Below, piece by piece: positions 22,301 through 32,174 of a stretch of 64,000 nt of DNA. The stretch's first letter is position 1. Each line of letters begins with the position of its first letter. Made by a program: the position numbers and the translations under genes. Source of the DNA: Moniliophthora roreri (Eukaryota > Basidiomycota > Agaricomycetes > Agaricales > Marasmiaceae); NCBI GenBank assembly GCA_001466705.2, contig LATX02000001.1, forward strand, positions 1,116,001 to 1,180,000. Direction: 5' to 3'. The notes beneath the pieces are model-generated. The model saw only the letters and a program-made list of their open reading frames with translations. It made no database searches and had not been told where the DNA came from.

Positions 22301-22780
22301 TACAATACCAGGTGCAGCATCCTCGTCTTCAGAGTCAACAATCCTTCGTTTCTTAGCCCTTTGCACGTTATCTAAGACGAAAGGAATAAGTATAAGAATA
22401 TCTTGTTGACGCGCGCCAGATAACCACGTACTTTCAGTGGCAGGCTCTGGTTGCTTGCGTTTTGAGCTTTCGGCTGAAAAATGAACGTCATTCAAGAGAA
22501 TTGAAGGGTAGCAGTGAGAAAGACGCGCACCAGAATCCTGCTGAGGCTCGTCCACTTGCATCTTCTCTGCCTCCAGTGCGGGTTTCTGCTCTACTTTTGC
22601 CCCTTTCCCCTGCTTCGCCTTTGTGGCAATTCCATTGGTCGTCTTGGGCTTCTTCCACAGTTCGTTAAGAGTAGACTGCTGAGGAGGGTCTGGCTTGGGC
22701 ATTTCAAAGAACTTTCCTAGAGTTTGCTGTCTTCCCATACAGAGTAGAACGCGTTGATAGCGAGTAACGCGTCTAAGCAT
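19391..22780 (-). CDS. CDC9: ATP-dependent DNA ligase I
   Basis: Joins Okazaki fragments and completes excision repair. Two in-frame starts: M1 (22778-22780) opens the Arg-rich [14 protein letters not shown], and M15 (22736-22738) opens [12 protein letters not shown], whose QQTLGKFF matches the PCNA-binding PIP box (QxxLxxFF). A disordered acidic/basic stretch follows ([27 protein letters not shown]). Then come the DNA-binding domain ([40 protein letters not shown]) and the adenylation domain with [13 protein letters not shown] near 20760. The Lys of KYDGER is the residue that takes AMP. Later motifs include [40 protein letters not shown] and [20 protein letters not shown]. The C-terminus is [20 protein letters not shown] plus DADDDFW, stop at 19391-19393. 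Domain order and length (about 850 residues) fit LIG1/Cdc9. Many short introns. It is divergent from RPS11. Confidence 0.93.
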
Positions 22781-23180
22781 ACAGCGTACACGAGTCTGTC
22801 ACTCCGTGACCATGTGCTGTGTCACTGTCACATTACTGTGGCAAAATAATTTTGCTCAGCCTCCAGCCATTTTTGGGTCGTGGGAGTAAACTACTTAATA
22901 AGGTATTCCAATTTTTCTCCTCATCAATGTAGGAAATACAAGGTACCGGAAATGGGAGCTGCATGGCAGACAGATCTGTGTACTGAAGTTCAGAAATAAA
23001 TCTCTCAGGCCAGAGGTTTAAAGCCTGACGTAAAGCAGATGGCAGGAGCAACCTCGGAAGATGCCGAAGAACTGTACAGTTGTACATGATCGGTGTGGCT
23101 GGATGTTGTCACGCGTACTGTCACACCGAAAATACGAAGGCATCGTCGCCGCAAGTCCTAGCAACCTCAAGACCAACGCC
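22781..23180. promoter_or_regulatory. Bidirectional promoter region, DNA ligase I and RPS11
   Basis: The 400 bp separate the ligase first start (minus strand) from the RPS11 start (plus strand). Open frames within it on either strand have no family content. I see no distinct operator or TATA site that I would name. Confidence 0.5.
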
Positions 23181-23934
23181 ATGGCCGAACAAGTGCGTCT
23201 CACCTCAGTATCGTTGTCCGGCTTTCTCACCGACACTCTGACAGATCGAAAGAGCCTACCAAAAGCAACACCTCTTCCAAAATGCCAAAGTCCGTGGTAC
23301 GTTGGATTGTCAATGAAGTGCTTGGAGAATATCCCTGATCTTTTGTTCACGTTACAGGAGGGAAGAAGGTATCAACGAAGGAAAAGAGGTGGTTCAAGGA
23401 TGTTGGTCTGGGGTTCAAGACGCCTGCTGAGGCGATCAATGGCACTTACATTGGTGCGTACTTTGGTATCTTGCACCTTTTCATCATGTTCATTGACATG
23501 CGTATATTGTCTAATCAGACAAGAAGTGTCCTTTCACCGGTAATGTTTCCATCCGTGGCCGTATCCTGACTGGCAAGGTCGTCTCTACTAAAATGACCCG
23601 CACAATCATTATCCGACGAGACTACCTTCACTACATCCCCAAATACAGTGCGTACCATATTGCAAATGAAAGGCGTGATGTCTTCTCACGAGTGATACTC
23701 CCCCTAGATCGGTACGAAAAGCGTCACAAGAATTTAGCTGCACACGTTTCCCCTGCATTCCGTGTTGAGCTCGGTGACATTGTGACTGTTGGTGAGTAGC
23801 GATCGAGATCTTTCTTTTCTAGTTATGCTCAATCTCATCCAGGTCAATGTCGGCCGTTATCAAAGACTGTCCGTTTCAATGTCCTTAGGGTGATGAAGAA
23901 CAAGGCCGCGGCCAAGTCATTTGGGAAGTTCTAG
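23181..23934 (+). CDS. RPS11: 40S ribosomal protein S11 (uS17)
   Basis: Component of the small cytosolic ribosomal subunit, binding 18S rRNA. The first exon is just MAEQ (23181-23192). After an intron it continues [18 protein letters not shown], then [60 protein letters not shown] and [20 protein letters not shown]. It ends [20 protein letters not shown] and [15 protein letters not shown], stop at 23932-23934. The order and the motifs CPFTG, RGRILTG and RYEKRHKN match eukaryotic S11/uS17. About 155 residues and five introns; a short first exon is usual for fungal ribosomal protein genes. Confidence 0.95.
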
Positions 23935-24325
23935 AGGGATTCCTGGATGACATTAGTATACTTCCTTGCAGTATTCCTTGCAGTATATATGTATGCCAAT
24001 ATGCGCGACACAATATGCATGATTATGGGCGTCAAAAAGCATTCAAAACCTGTAAAAGCCTAGTCGTTATAAGTAGTGACAAGAGTAACCTTTGTTTTGC
24101 TGCCTAATAGGGTAAGTATGTGACAGTTGGCTAATAGTTAACCGACGCAATCGACCTCCTCTCCACAGAGTGTCCCAGGACCACATTTCACTCCTTCCCT
24201 GTCTATCGTCCCTCTCGGCGACATTCCGTTACATCACACTGGCTCCTACTCTGCTCTCAGTACTTACTTCCAGGCTTTCTAAGGGCCGCCCATCATCACC
24301 TCAACCGCCGGGTGCGCAGTCTCAG
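23935..24325. promoter_or_regulatory. RPS11 3' region and upstream region of the Ppz-like gene
   Basis: Contains the RPS11 3' end with a short direct repeat (CCTTGCAGTAT twice near 23962-23985) and the 5' region of the phosphatase. The 156 bp before 24326 are open in the phosphatase frame, but I read them as leader (see the phosphatase entry). Confidence 0.4.
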
Positions 24326-25862
24326 ATGGGCCAGCAACCATCCAAGAAATCGAAGAAAGGCGGAAAGGAGAAGGAGAAGGACGGTAGTAACGAGTCAGGC
24401 TCTCCAGACAACCTCTCAGAAGAGTCTCCAGAAGGTGCCACATCGTCCAGCATTGGAAAAGCATCAGGAAGTCAGGTTGCAAAGGGTTCTGATCCACAAC
24501 TCGTTCCCAATGGTACTCCTGGCATCGGCGTTACCGATACCTCACGCACTGGTTCGTCGGCTTCACCGCACCTACAGGGTGCTTCCTCTCTCGACCCATC
24601 CAGCTCAGTAACGCAATCGACATCCCCCGTTTCATCACCAAATGCGCCGCCAGCCCCAATCGACATTCCTTCCGCACAAACGACTATTCTTTCTAATGCA
24701 ACAACCTTTACTCCTGGCTCAACCGCGAGCAATACAGGCCAAGTCGATACAAACGGTGCTACCAAGAAGCCGTTTGATGTCGATGATATGATCCAACGAC
24801 TGTTGGACGTGGGCTACACAGGCAAAGTCAGCAAGTCTTTGTGTCTCAAGAACACAGAGATAACTGCCATCTGTCTTGCGGCTCGTGAAGTATTCCTCAG
24901 TCAACCCACGCTGATAGAGCTTTCACCTCCCGTGAAGATTGTTGGCGATGTTCATGGCCAATATTCCGACCTCATTCGCCTGTTTGAGATGTGTGGCTTC
25001 CCGCCAGCTGCCAACTACCTATTTCTTGGAGATTATGTCGATCGTGGCAAGCAGTCCCTCGAAACAATCCTCCTTCTCCTATGTTACAAAATCAAGTATC
25101 CAGAGAACTTCTTCCTCCTGCGGGGCAACCACGAATGCGCTAACGTAACCAGAGGTATGCTCCGCTTTAGGCTAAACATCATAGGAAGCTGTTCTGATCG
25201 CCCTGCCCCCAGTGTATGGCTTTTATGATGAATGTAAACGACGGTCGAACATCAAAACGTGGAAAACGTTCATAGACGTTTTCAATTGTCTTCCTATCGC
25301 AGCTATAGTTGCATCCAAGATATTCTGCGTACATGGCGGCCTTTCGCCTTCATTACACTCTATGGAAGACATCAAGCGGATACAGAGACCAACAGATGTG
25401 CCTGATTATGGATTGCTCAACGATCTTCTTTGGTCGGATCCCTCGGACACAGCATTGGATTGGGAGGACAATGAGCGTGGAGTCAGTTATTGTTTTGGGA
25501 AGGGCATTATCAACGACTTCCTTGTTCGCTATGACATGGATCTGATATGTCGCGCACATATGGTGGTCGAAGACGGATATGAGTTCTGGAACGATCGGAC
25601 GTTGGTGACGGTCTTTAGCGCGCCAAACTACTGTGGTGGTGCGTCTGCTTACTTCCTCACCCACGCATACACTTATTCCAAGTTTAGAATTCGATAATTA
25701 TGGCGCGTGCATGAGGTCAGGCATACAACTTGCTTACCATTTATCAGTACTGACTCTAATTATAGTGTCTCGGAAGATCTCTTATGTGCATTCGAGTTAT
25801 TGAAACCCCTGGACGGCGCCGCCTTACGAAAAGAAATGACCAAAGCCAAACGAAAAAGGTAG
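24326..25862 (+). CDS. PPZ1: Ser/Thr protein phosphatase, Ppz type (PPP family)
   Basis: PP1-like phosphatase with a long disordered N-terminus, as in yeast Ppz1/2, which regulate potassium transport, salt tolerance and the cell-integrity pathway. I chose the start at 24326 because it gives [20 protein letters not shown]: Gly-2 with Ser-6 fits N-myristoylation and is followed by a basic patch, as in Ppz1. An in-frame ATG at 24170 would add 52 residues and hide that site. About 190 residues rich in Ser/Thr/Pro precede the catalytic core, which begins [20 protein letters not shown]. Metal and catalytic motifs are all present: [41 protein letters not shown] and [17 protein letters not shown]. 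The C-terminus is [13 protein letters not shown], stop at 25860-25862. Introns lie after CANVTR, within YCG, and after GACM. About 470 residues. Confidence 0.88.
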
Positions 25863-26456
25863 ATCCCCTACGCCTACATTCCTCATACCTTTGTTGACAT
25901 GTCTGCGCTTGAAGTCTAATGGCGACAGCGTCCTGAACGCTGGACATCTGATGCTCATCGCTTTCTCGTTCTTAATACTTGGCAGAGATATACGATTATA
26001 GTAGCGCGTTGCTTTTCGGTTCGGGGGCAAGTTTCTTAAAACAGTCTTTTCATTCAGGCGCCGTGATGATGCTCTATTCCTGGGGTGATTGCCCTCGAGC
26101 AGTCATGGGTACTTCCGTTGTGTACTTCCGTTCTGTAAGTATCACGATGATCTACTTCCCGGTTCTGTCTGTAGCGTCCTTCCTTTGACAGGTTACCATT
26201 TCAGTCATGCCTCATTCGCCCATTCACGAACTTTCCTGTATACATGCATATCGTTCTCTTTGTTTCTTTCTATTCATCTTCGTACTATTGGTCCTCCTCT
26301 CATTCTCTGTTGCTATCTATTGAATCTCGGCTGCTCTGACGTTTTGCCCATAATGATTGATTTACGTTCACATGAGAATTCTCTTTCGACTTATTTCATT
26401 CAAGGAACAAGTAGGTAGGTAAATCATCAGCTTAATTGCATATCGACTATCGCATG
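25863..26456. other. Intergenic region between convergent phosphatase and transporter genes
   Basis: About 600 bp of 3' flanking sequence, pyrimidine-rich around 26200-26330. Two overlapping open frames here have no recognisable family and lack consistent exon structure. No RNA gene seen. Confidence 0.45.
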
Positions 26457-27896
26457 TCAATCCCTCCTGACCACGTCATAAGCGAGCACTCCAAAGGCTG
26501 CAATGATGGTCGCAGATCCTAATACACTCCAGGCTGTCAGAGCTTCTGTAGCACCCAATAGGACATCCGAGATGAAGATAAGGACGATTGTCAACAACCC
26601 CCCTACCGATGTGATGATAGGTCCCCAGAGCCCCAACAGGATCTGCGTATTGATCAATCAAGGGACAAACAAAGTAGCACCGCACTGATACATACCATGA
26701 ATCCAGCGTTGAACATAGACCCCGTGAGAGCTATCCCAGAGATGGCGCCTACAGTGGACCAGTTTGGGGGCAGTGCGAATGGCTCGGCTCCAGACCAGTG
26801 AAGTAGCGGAATTGGCACCCACAAAAGACCGAGAGTGCAAAGCCCGATACAGGTGACCAGGAAGTTGGAGTGAAGACCAAAGGGCGGAGGGATCTCAACT
26901 CCAACCGCATCCCTGTCTTGTCTGTCGTTCTCGAGGTCACCATTAGTAGGTAAACGTTCATAATCGCCGTCCAACCCCTCTGGATCGGGATCCGACGCCA
27001 AAGCGGCGTACTTTTTGTAAAACACCTGATAGGCGCCATAACCCATAGAGCCAAACAGTGTCAATAGGTCACCGGCCAGAGGCGTGACCGATTTGGGTGT
27101 AGTGGACAAAGTACTAGCCTCCTCTGGCGAACCACCTGAACTCCCGCCATAGACGACGGCGATTACCCCAATCGTTGCGAGGACTACTGCACCGAGACGG
27201 CGAGCTTCCCACTTCAAGCCAAATACTTTGACTGAGAAGATATAAGCAAAGAAAGCGTTGGTGTTCCAGATAGCTTCGCGATTTAATGAACACTGGAAGT
27301 CATTCAGTAAGCGAGAGAAGCGTACCAGTGACATCGGTAACACTAAAACCCATCAATGACGATTAGAGAAAAAAAGAAGGTACAAAAGATTAAGACATAC
27401 GAAGATATAGCAATGGCCACAAACCACAGAAGAGATGGAATGGTAAGCCCCGTAGTTAACGCAAGAACAAGGTAGACGAATTCTGCCACAGGGAAGTCGG
27501 TAGGATTGGAATCCTGAACAAGGCGATTTGCGGTAGCAACCTTAACACTCCTCCACAATTGATATGGCGTATGAGATGTAGTGCTGACGAGATAGAGGAG
27601 ATGGCATGGATACGAAATCAAGAACGAGGAGTGCACGATGTAGCTATTAAATGCAGTTAGCACGTTTCGAAATCGAAGTGAGGGTTCGACACACAATAAA
27701 AAATATGGCTGCTTGTACTGTAGGGTTGTTTGAACATACTGGAGGGTTTGGAGTATTGAGCATCCATCTCTTGATCTCCATAAGGGGGAGAACGTACCTG
27801 CGTTAGCTGGCTCTCCGCAACGAATGCAAAAAGAGTGACAATAAATATGGCCGGTGCTGTCCATTTGGCGTCCAATCGAGTGAGTAGAGAAAACAT
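26457..27896 (-). CDS. Multispan EamA/DMT-family transporter (SLC35F5/Thi74-like)
   Basis: Drug/metabolite-superfamily membrane protein with about ten predicted helices. The first exon (27896 down to about 27798) reads KWTAPAIFIVTLFAFVAESQ, then TQYVQTTLQYKQPYFLL across an intron. YIVHSSFLISYPCHLLYLVS follows, a hydrophilic loop comes next, then EFVYLVLALTTGLTIPSLLW and FVAIAISSV. The second EamA half has IWNTNAFFAYIFSVKVFGLK, RLGAVVLATIGVIAVVYGGS, a long acidic loop, FLVTCIGLCTLGLLWVPIPL, GAISGIALTGSMFNAGFM and ILLGLWGPIITSVGGLLTIV, ending YDVVRRD at 26457. The two-repeat layout and the TQYVQTTL/IWNTNAFFAYI words resemble fungal SLC35F5/YML018C-type proteins of endomembranes or vacuole. Substrate cannot be inferred. 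Divergent from the mitoribosomal L36 gene 162 bp away. Confidence 0.78.
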
Positions 27897-28058
27897 CTAA
27901 GTGCAAGCAAATTCCGGGGGCATCTGAAAGACAGATGCAGGAAAAGATAAAGGTTCGTCGTGGTAGTGGGTAAACCTGGAACCGTTACTGAACATCCGTT
28001 CGGGTCGGCAAACTGGCCGCACCGCCACCCTTTTTACACTCTACTTCACCCACAAAAA

Positions 28059-28355
28059 ATGCTCCGAGCATTGCTGGCTTCCAGCAGGCCATTATTGTCG
28101 CATCTGGGCCGTAGCTCAGCCTTTACACAACATGCAAGGCTTCTGAAGCCTCATACGGTTTCTCCTACCACTCTCCTTGCTCGGGGAATGAAAGTCCGGT
28201 CCTCCGTCAAGCCCATGTGTGACGGCTGCAGCGTTGTTAGGAGGAAAGGAAGGGTCTATGTGGTCTGCTCAAAGAATCCCAAGCACAAGCAGGTGTGTGT
28301 CCTACTATTTCTCTGTCGGTTAGAGTTCAGACTTTTCTTCCAGAGGCAAGGATAA
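28059..28355 (+). CDS. RTC6: Mitochondrial ribosomal protein bL36m
   Basis: Small protein of the mitochondrial large ribosomal subunit. The start at 28059 gives [20 protein letters not shown], an Arg/Ser-rich presequence without acidic residues. The mature part is [20 protein letters not shown], then [19 protein letters not shown]. It shows the bL36 zinc ribbon: CxxC (CDGC), a third Cys in VVCS and a His in KHKQ. The final three codons (RQG) are in a second exon after a 51-nt intron at 28293-28343. That intron is a multiple of three and has no in-frame stop, so retention would add 17 residues. An upstream in-frame ATG at 27960 would add 33 residues but lacks presequence character. Confidence 0.9.
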   Translation: MLRALLASSRPLLSHLGRSSAFTQHARLLKPHTVSPTTLLARGMKVRSSVKPMCDGCSVVRRKGRVYVVCSKNPKHKQVCVLLFLCRLEFRLFFQRQG

Positions 28356-28473
28356 GCTTGTCAAAGTTGACACTCATTCGCTATATACATTACACGCAGA
28401 AGAGTATGGGATTCGCAGGGGAGAAACTGGAGCTAATTAGGAGGGATAGGATTCATAATACTGGAATTTCGAG

Positions 28474-29136
28474 TCATGGCTCGCGAGCCCATAGTTGGTA
28501 CTCATACTGTACTCCGTTTTCTTCCTGCATGCCCTCGGGAACGTCAAATCCAACCCATTTGCACAACTCTTGGTGCGAAACCCTCTGCCAATTACCACTA
28601 CTCGTAAAATCCGGCATGAAGACGTCGCACTGTTCAAAGTCGGGTGACAGGATACGTGTGAGTAAGACGTGGTTGACGAAGCCAGCCGAGGAAGATTTGG
28701 GTAGTTCGAGTGCGGCAGAGTATATTGTCGCTCCTCCTATGATGAAAGCTTTGTGGATGGAATCTGTGTTATCCTGTAGGCGTTTCAGGGCATCTTCAAA
28801 GCTTGAGCTGAGATATGTGGGTGCCGTCTCTTGCGATGCTCTGTTAGTTTATCATGAGTCGAAATTTTTACACCAAACAGCTCGTGATGCTCACAACAAG
28901 TAGTCTTCTTTTCGACTTATTACAATATTCACTCTCTTTACTAGAGGTCGGAATTTGCTAGGTATGCTTTCCCATGTGTTACGGCCCATTATCACGGCGT
29001 TTCGTTGTCCCTCTGGTGCGTTCGATGTAACTCGTGCAAAATAGGCCATTTCCTTGGGAAGACGCCATGGGAGTCGTGATTGATGGCCAATACCATTAGT
29101 TTTGGTGGAGGCAACAATGATGGTAAGACGCGACAT
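28474..29136 (-). CDS. DFR1: Dihydrofolate reductase
   Basis: Reduces dihydrofolate to tetrahydrofolate with NADPH for thymidylate and purine synthesis. From the start at 29136 it reads MSRLTIIVASTKTNGIGHQS, then RLPWRLPKEMAYFARVTSNA, NAVIMGRNTWESIPSKFRPL and VKRVNIVISRKEDYLL. After an intron of about 59 nt come SFEDALKRLQD, HKAFIIGGATIYSAALE, VNHVLLTRI and the C-terminus YEYQLWAREP, stop at 28474-28476. LPW, the GRNTW(E)SIP cofactor/substrate block, and the IIGGATIY phosphate-binding motif all match DHFR. The acidic catalytic residue is the Glu of LPKEM. An in-frame ATG at 29206-29208 would add 24 residues rich in Arg/Gln. The gene follows SGT1 on the same strand by about 200 bp. Confidence 0.93.
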
Positions 29137-29334
29137 GAGCGTAATTTTTTGGTACAATCTGTGTGGAAAACGCCTTTGAAAGGCCCTTTGGATTTGAGTG
29201 CTTGACATCAGTTACAACCTGGTTACAGTAAATGTTTCATATAGATCACGACCAACAAAAGAAAGCAGGAAAGCAGTGAAGAAAAATACAGCAATAATGA
29301 AAAAGAGGTATGTATATATATATATATCAATCGT

Positions 29335-30090
29335 TCAGCCCCATCGCTTCCACTCAGCACCTTCAGGAGGCTTGACCTCAACGCGACCCTTCTTGACCTC
29401 GTCCCAATTTGTGCTCAACGTAGTTCCTCCGCTCTCCGTGTAACTTTTCATCATGGCACGCTTGGTATCATCGTCCGCATCGGCGAAAAGCTTTTGGAAA
29501 AACGGATTAACTGCACTATCACCACCGACATTTGGATCTTCATCCATCGTCCTTTCCTTCTCTGCGGCCAATATCTCGGTGGAAATCCCCTCCCAGTTCT
29601 TGTGCGACTTCCTCGATGTAGTGGAAGGAGCAGCAGAGTTGGCGAGTGCTAAGTAAAGAGATGCTATGAGTATAACACGTCGTGAAAGGTAAATTGGCAC
29701 TCACGATCAGGCGCATCCCCAATAAGACCACCCCATCGTCCTTGAATGGTCTTTGAAAGACGAAGCTCTACCTTCACTTTTGAGACAGTGTAATCACAGG
29801 CGTTCGGATTGATCTGACCCTTGAGTGGCTCAAGAGTCAGGACCTTGTCGCCATTGGTATACGTGACCTACGATCTATAAGTTCCTCTCGAATTCCAATC
29901 GTGAAAAGCAGGAGAGAACACCTTTCTGGGTTCGAACTTTACAACGACTTGAGCTGCATCTGCACCTTTATCGAAGACTGAAACAGTGACTCTTTCGTCG
30001 GTTTCGTAGTATTCATGCCTAGAGTACAAATTAGTGACACTGATGACTCGAGGCGGTGATTGAAACGGTGAGTTACCTTACAGCTGCCAT
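29335..30090 (-). CDS. SGT1: SGT1-like CS-SGS domain protein (no TPR seen)
   Basis: HSP90/SCF co-chaperone family needed for kinetochore and ubiquitin-ligase assembly in yeast. The start at 30088-30090 gives MAAVR and, after an intron, HEYYETDERVTVSVFDKGAD, then AAQVVVKFEPRK: the first strands of a CS (p23-like) domain. The next exon adds VTYTNGDKVLTLEPLKGQI, DYTVSKVKVELRLSKTIQGR and WGGLIGD. The SGS domain follows: NWEGISTEILAAEKERTMDE, NPFFQKLFADADDDTKRAMM, KSYTESGGTTLSTNWDEVKK and the ending PEGAEWKRWG, stop at 29335-29337. The usual N-terminal TPR of Sgt1 is absent. The frame stays open upstream to an ATG at 30267, but that extension does not look like TPR or any domain. Length is near 205 residues. 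Confidence 0.87.
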
Positions 30091-30564
30091 GGGCAAAGAC
30101 AGATGATGGGGACAAGTGGAATAGGCGCCTGGGACACATTTTATGCAAGCGAGCGCCTTTTTTTCTTTCCAGCGGGTTCTCGAAGCATTGAAAGATTGCC
30201 ATATTAGGCGCAACCCTCGAGGCCTTTGAGGCAGCGTCATGTCGACTTTGGCAACTCGTGGTCGCATCTCCTAGAGCACACCTTAAAGTACTCACTTGCC
30301 ATATAAGAACACCTTTGAGAGTCCTGCACGTCGAGGACCAAACCAGATACTCGCACAAATCTCGTTTCAAGAATACCGTCGATGATGCCTGGTCCCTTTG
30401 CGATGCATAGTATCGGGCCCTACTGTCGAGATGGAGCCAGGCTCAGCTAGCAGATTTGTACCGCGCAACTCCCACCCCACAGTTCATACGTCACATCGAT
30501 TCATGACACGCAAAGTCTGGAAGCAAGTTGTTGAACTCTGTTTTACCCCGCACTTCCTTCATTC
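30091..30564. promoter_or_regulatory. Divergent intergenic region, SGT1 and GST-like gene
   Basis: About 470 bp. Minus-strand frames here (30370-29939 and 30267-30073) overlap the SGT1 start in other readings and have no family content. No other gene is supported. Confidence 0.4.
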
Positions 30565-31993
30565 ATGTCTGTCACCATCCCCAAAGGTATTCTATCAATC
30601 GCTGGCAGAAAAGAGTCATTCAACTGACTTGTCTCATCACCAGCTGTTCTTTATTACAATCCATCCTCCGTTTGGTCTTGCGTTGGTGCGTCGTCAGTCC
30701 ACTTTTACACTTGTATGGTTACTCATGTAACTTTCAGCCCGCTTAGCTTTGTGAGGCAAATATTCTTTCTTTGGCATGTCCTTACACATTATATTCAGGG
30801 TAGAGAAAGGCTATGGAGAGGATGAACTCGATCTGAAGATCGTCGACCTTGGTATGTTTGATGAGCCTGGAACTAAATTACCGCTAACGCCGCGCCACAT
30901 GCAGTCAAGGGCGAGAATTATGGTCCTCAATTTCTTCGTTTGAATCCGAAGGGTATGAGACCTCATTGTTTGATGCGAAGCTACGATTAGTGATTCCTGG
31001 ACACGATGTAACAGCTACCGTCCCAACACTGGTCGTTCCTCTGCAGAAGACGTTATCCGAGGAAGTAGAAAGTCGATACAAGGCTATCACAGAAACAAGA
31101 GTACGCCAGTTGGTTGATCTTGATCCGTCTTTCTCATTCACAGACCAACAGGAAATCATCGAATTTCTGGATAAATCACGTTCACCCCTCTCGCGCACCC
31201 ACACAACATCAGACGCACCCGCGCCTTCCTTAGCTCCCGCTACCATAGCATTTGCTACTGCGTCCAAGATCATCGTCGAGCAAGTTCATTCTGAAGCAGC
31301 GGATCCCAACACACTCCTCTACATGAATGCTCGCGATGATGCTTCTCTAGAGCAACTCGCCGCGACCGTTTTACCTTTGCTGAAAGGCAAACATCAAGCG
31401 CTTTCGTCCCACTTGACTCAGGCCGAAAGCGGGAACATCATTGTCTCAGAGAAGACGAAGAACTTTTGGAGAACTAAGAAGACTGCAGTGGAGACGTTGC
31501 TGGCTGTATTTGAGACTGCCGAAAAACCCTCTTCCGAGCTTGACCAAGATATCCAGGCGAAGCGAGATGAATATTTTAAGACCGCCAAAGTAGGATGGGA
31601 AGGTTTGGCGAAGGTTTTAACAAGGTTGAACGATGAAGTCATTGGACCATTTGCTCTTGGTGGGCGAGACTTTTTGTTCATGTATTGCAAGAACTGATTG
31701 ATTTTTGGTCCATAGGCGAGCAGGTCTCAATTGCAGATCTGCACTTGGGCGCTTGGTTAGCGAGGATTGCAAAGTTGACTGGTGCGTCTGCAGCTGATGA
31801 TGGAAATGCTGCGATCGAGAAAGTGGAGAAACATGTCGGGGGTGGATTCACCATTCCTCGTGTTGTTCTACCGGTCGATTTAATGCGGATGGAAGGCGAC
31901 CGTCCGGTAAGCCGAAGTAAGCTTGCTGCACTTTGGGATACCCTGAAAGAGAGGCAAAGTTGGAAGAAGGTTTACACGGAAGGTCTAGTCTGA
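30565..31993 (+). CDS. Glutathione S-transferase-like protein
   Basis: The N-terminal thioredoxin-fold half is spread over small exons: MSVTIPK, AVLYYNPSSVWSCVA, RLAL, VEKGYGEDELDLKIVDL and VKGENYGPQFLRLNPKATVP. TLVVPLQKTL follows after an intron at about 30956-31010. NPKATVPTLV is the cis-Pro signature that binds glutathione. The long second half is helical: EEVESRYKAITETRVRQLVD, IIVEQVHSEAADPNTLLYMN, KGKHQALSSHLTQAESGN and VLTRLNDEVIGPFALG. After another intron it reads EQVSIADLHLGAWLARIAKL, the usual GST C-terminal SxADLxLGAWL segment. It ends WKKVYTEGLV at 31993. It is longer than classic GSTs (about 380 residues), with an enlarged middle helical region as in fungal/GDAP1-like members. 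Reaction and substrate unknown. Confidence 0.83.
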
Positions 31994-32174
31994 AGCAGGA
32001 TAGGAAGGATACACAACTTGTAACGGTATAATGGCAATGTAATGTACAGATTGAAATTTATATTCGACGAGTAGACTGGGCGAATTACATAGCAACTTAA
32101 TATGTGCAGAGTTAAAAATATTGGCGCTCACGCTCACGCTCTCTTTTCCTCTCCTCTCGTTCTTTCTGCCTAGG

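Noticed and set aside
29306..29328. TA-repeat tract between DHFR and SGT1
   Set aside because: Simple low-complexity sequence in a 3' region.
29939..30370. 143-residue minus-strand open frame upstream of SGT1
   Set aside because: It reads through SGT1 intron 1 and exon 2 in another frame; no domain content.
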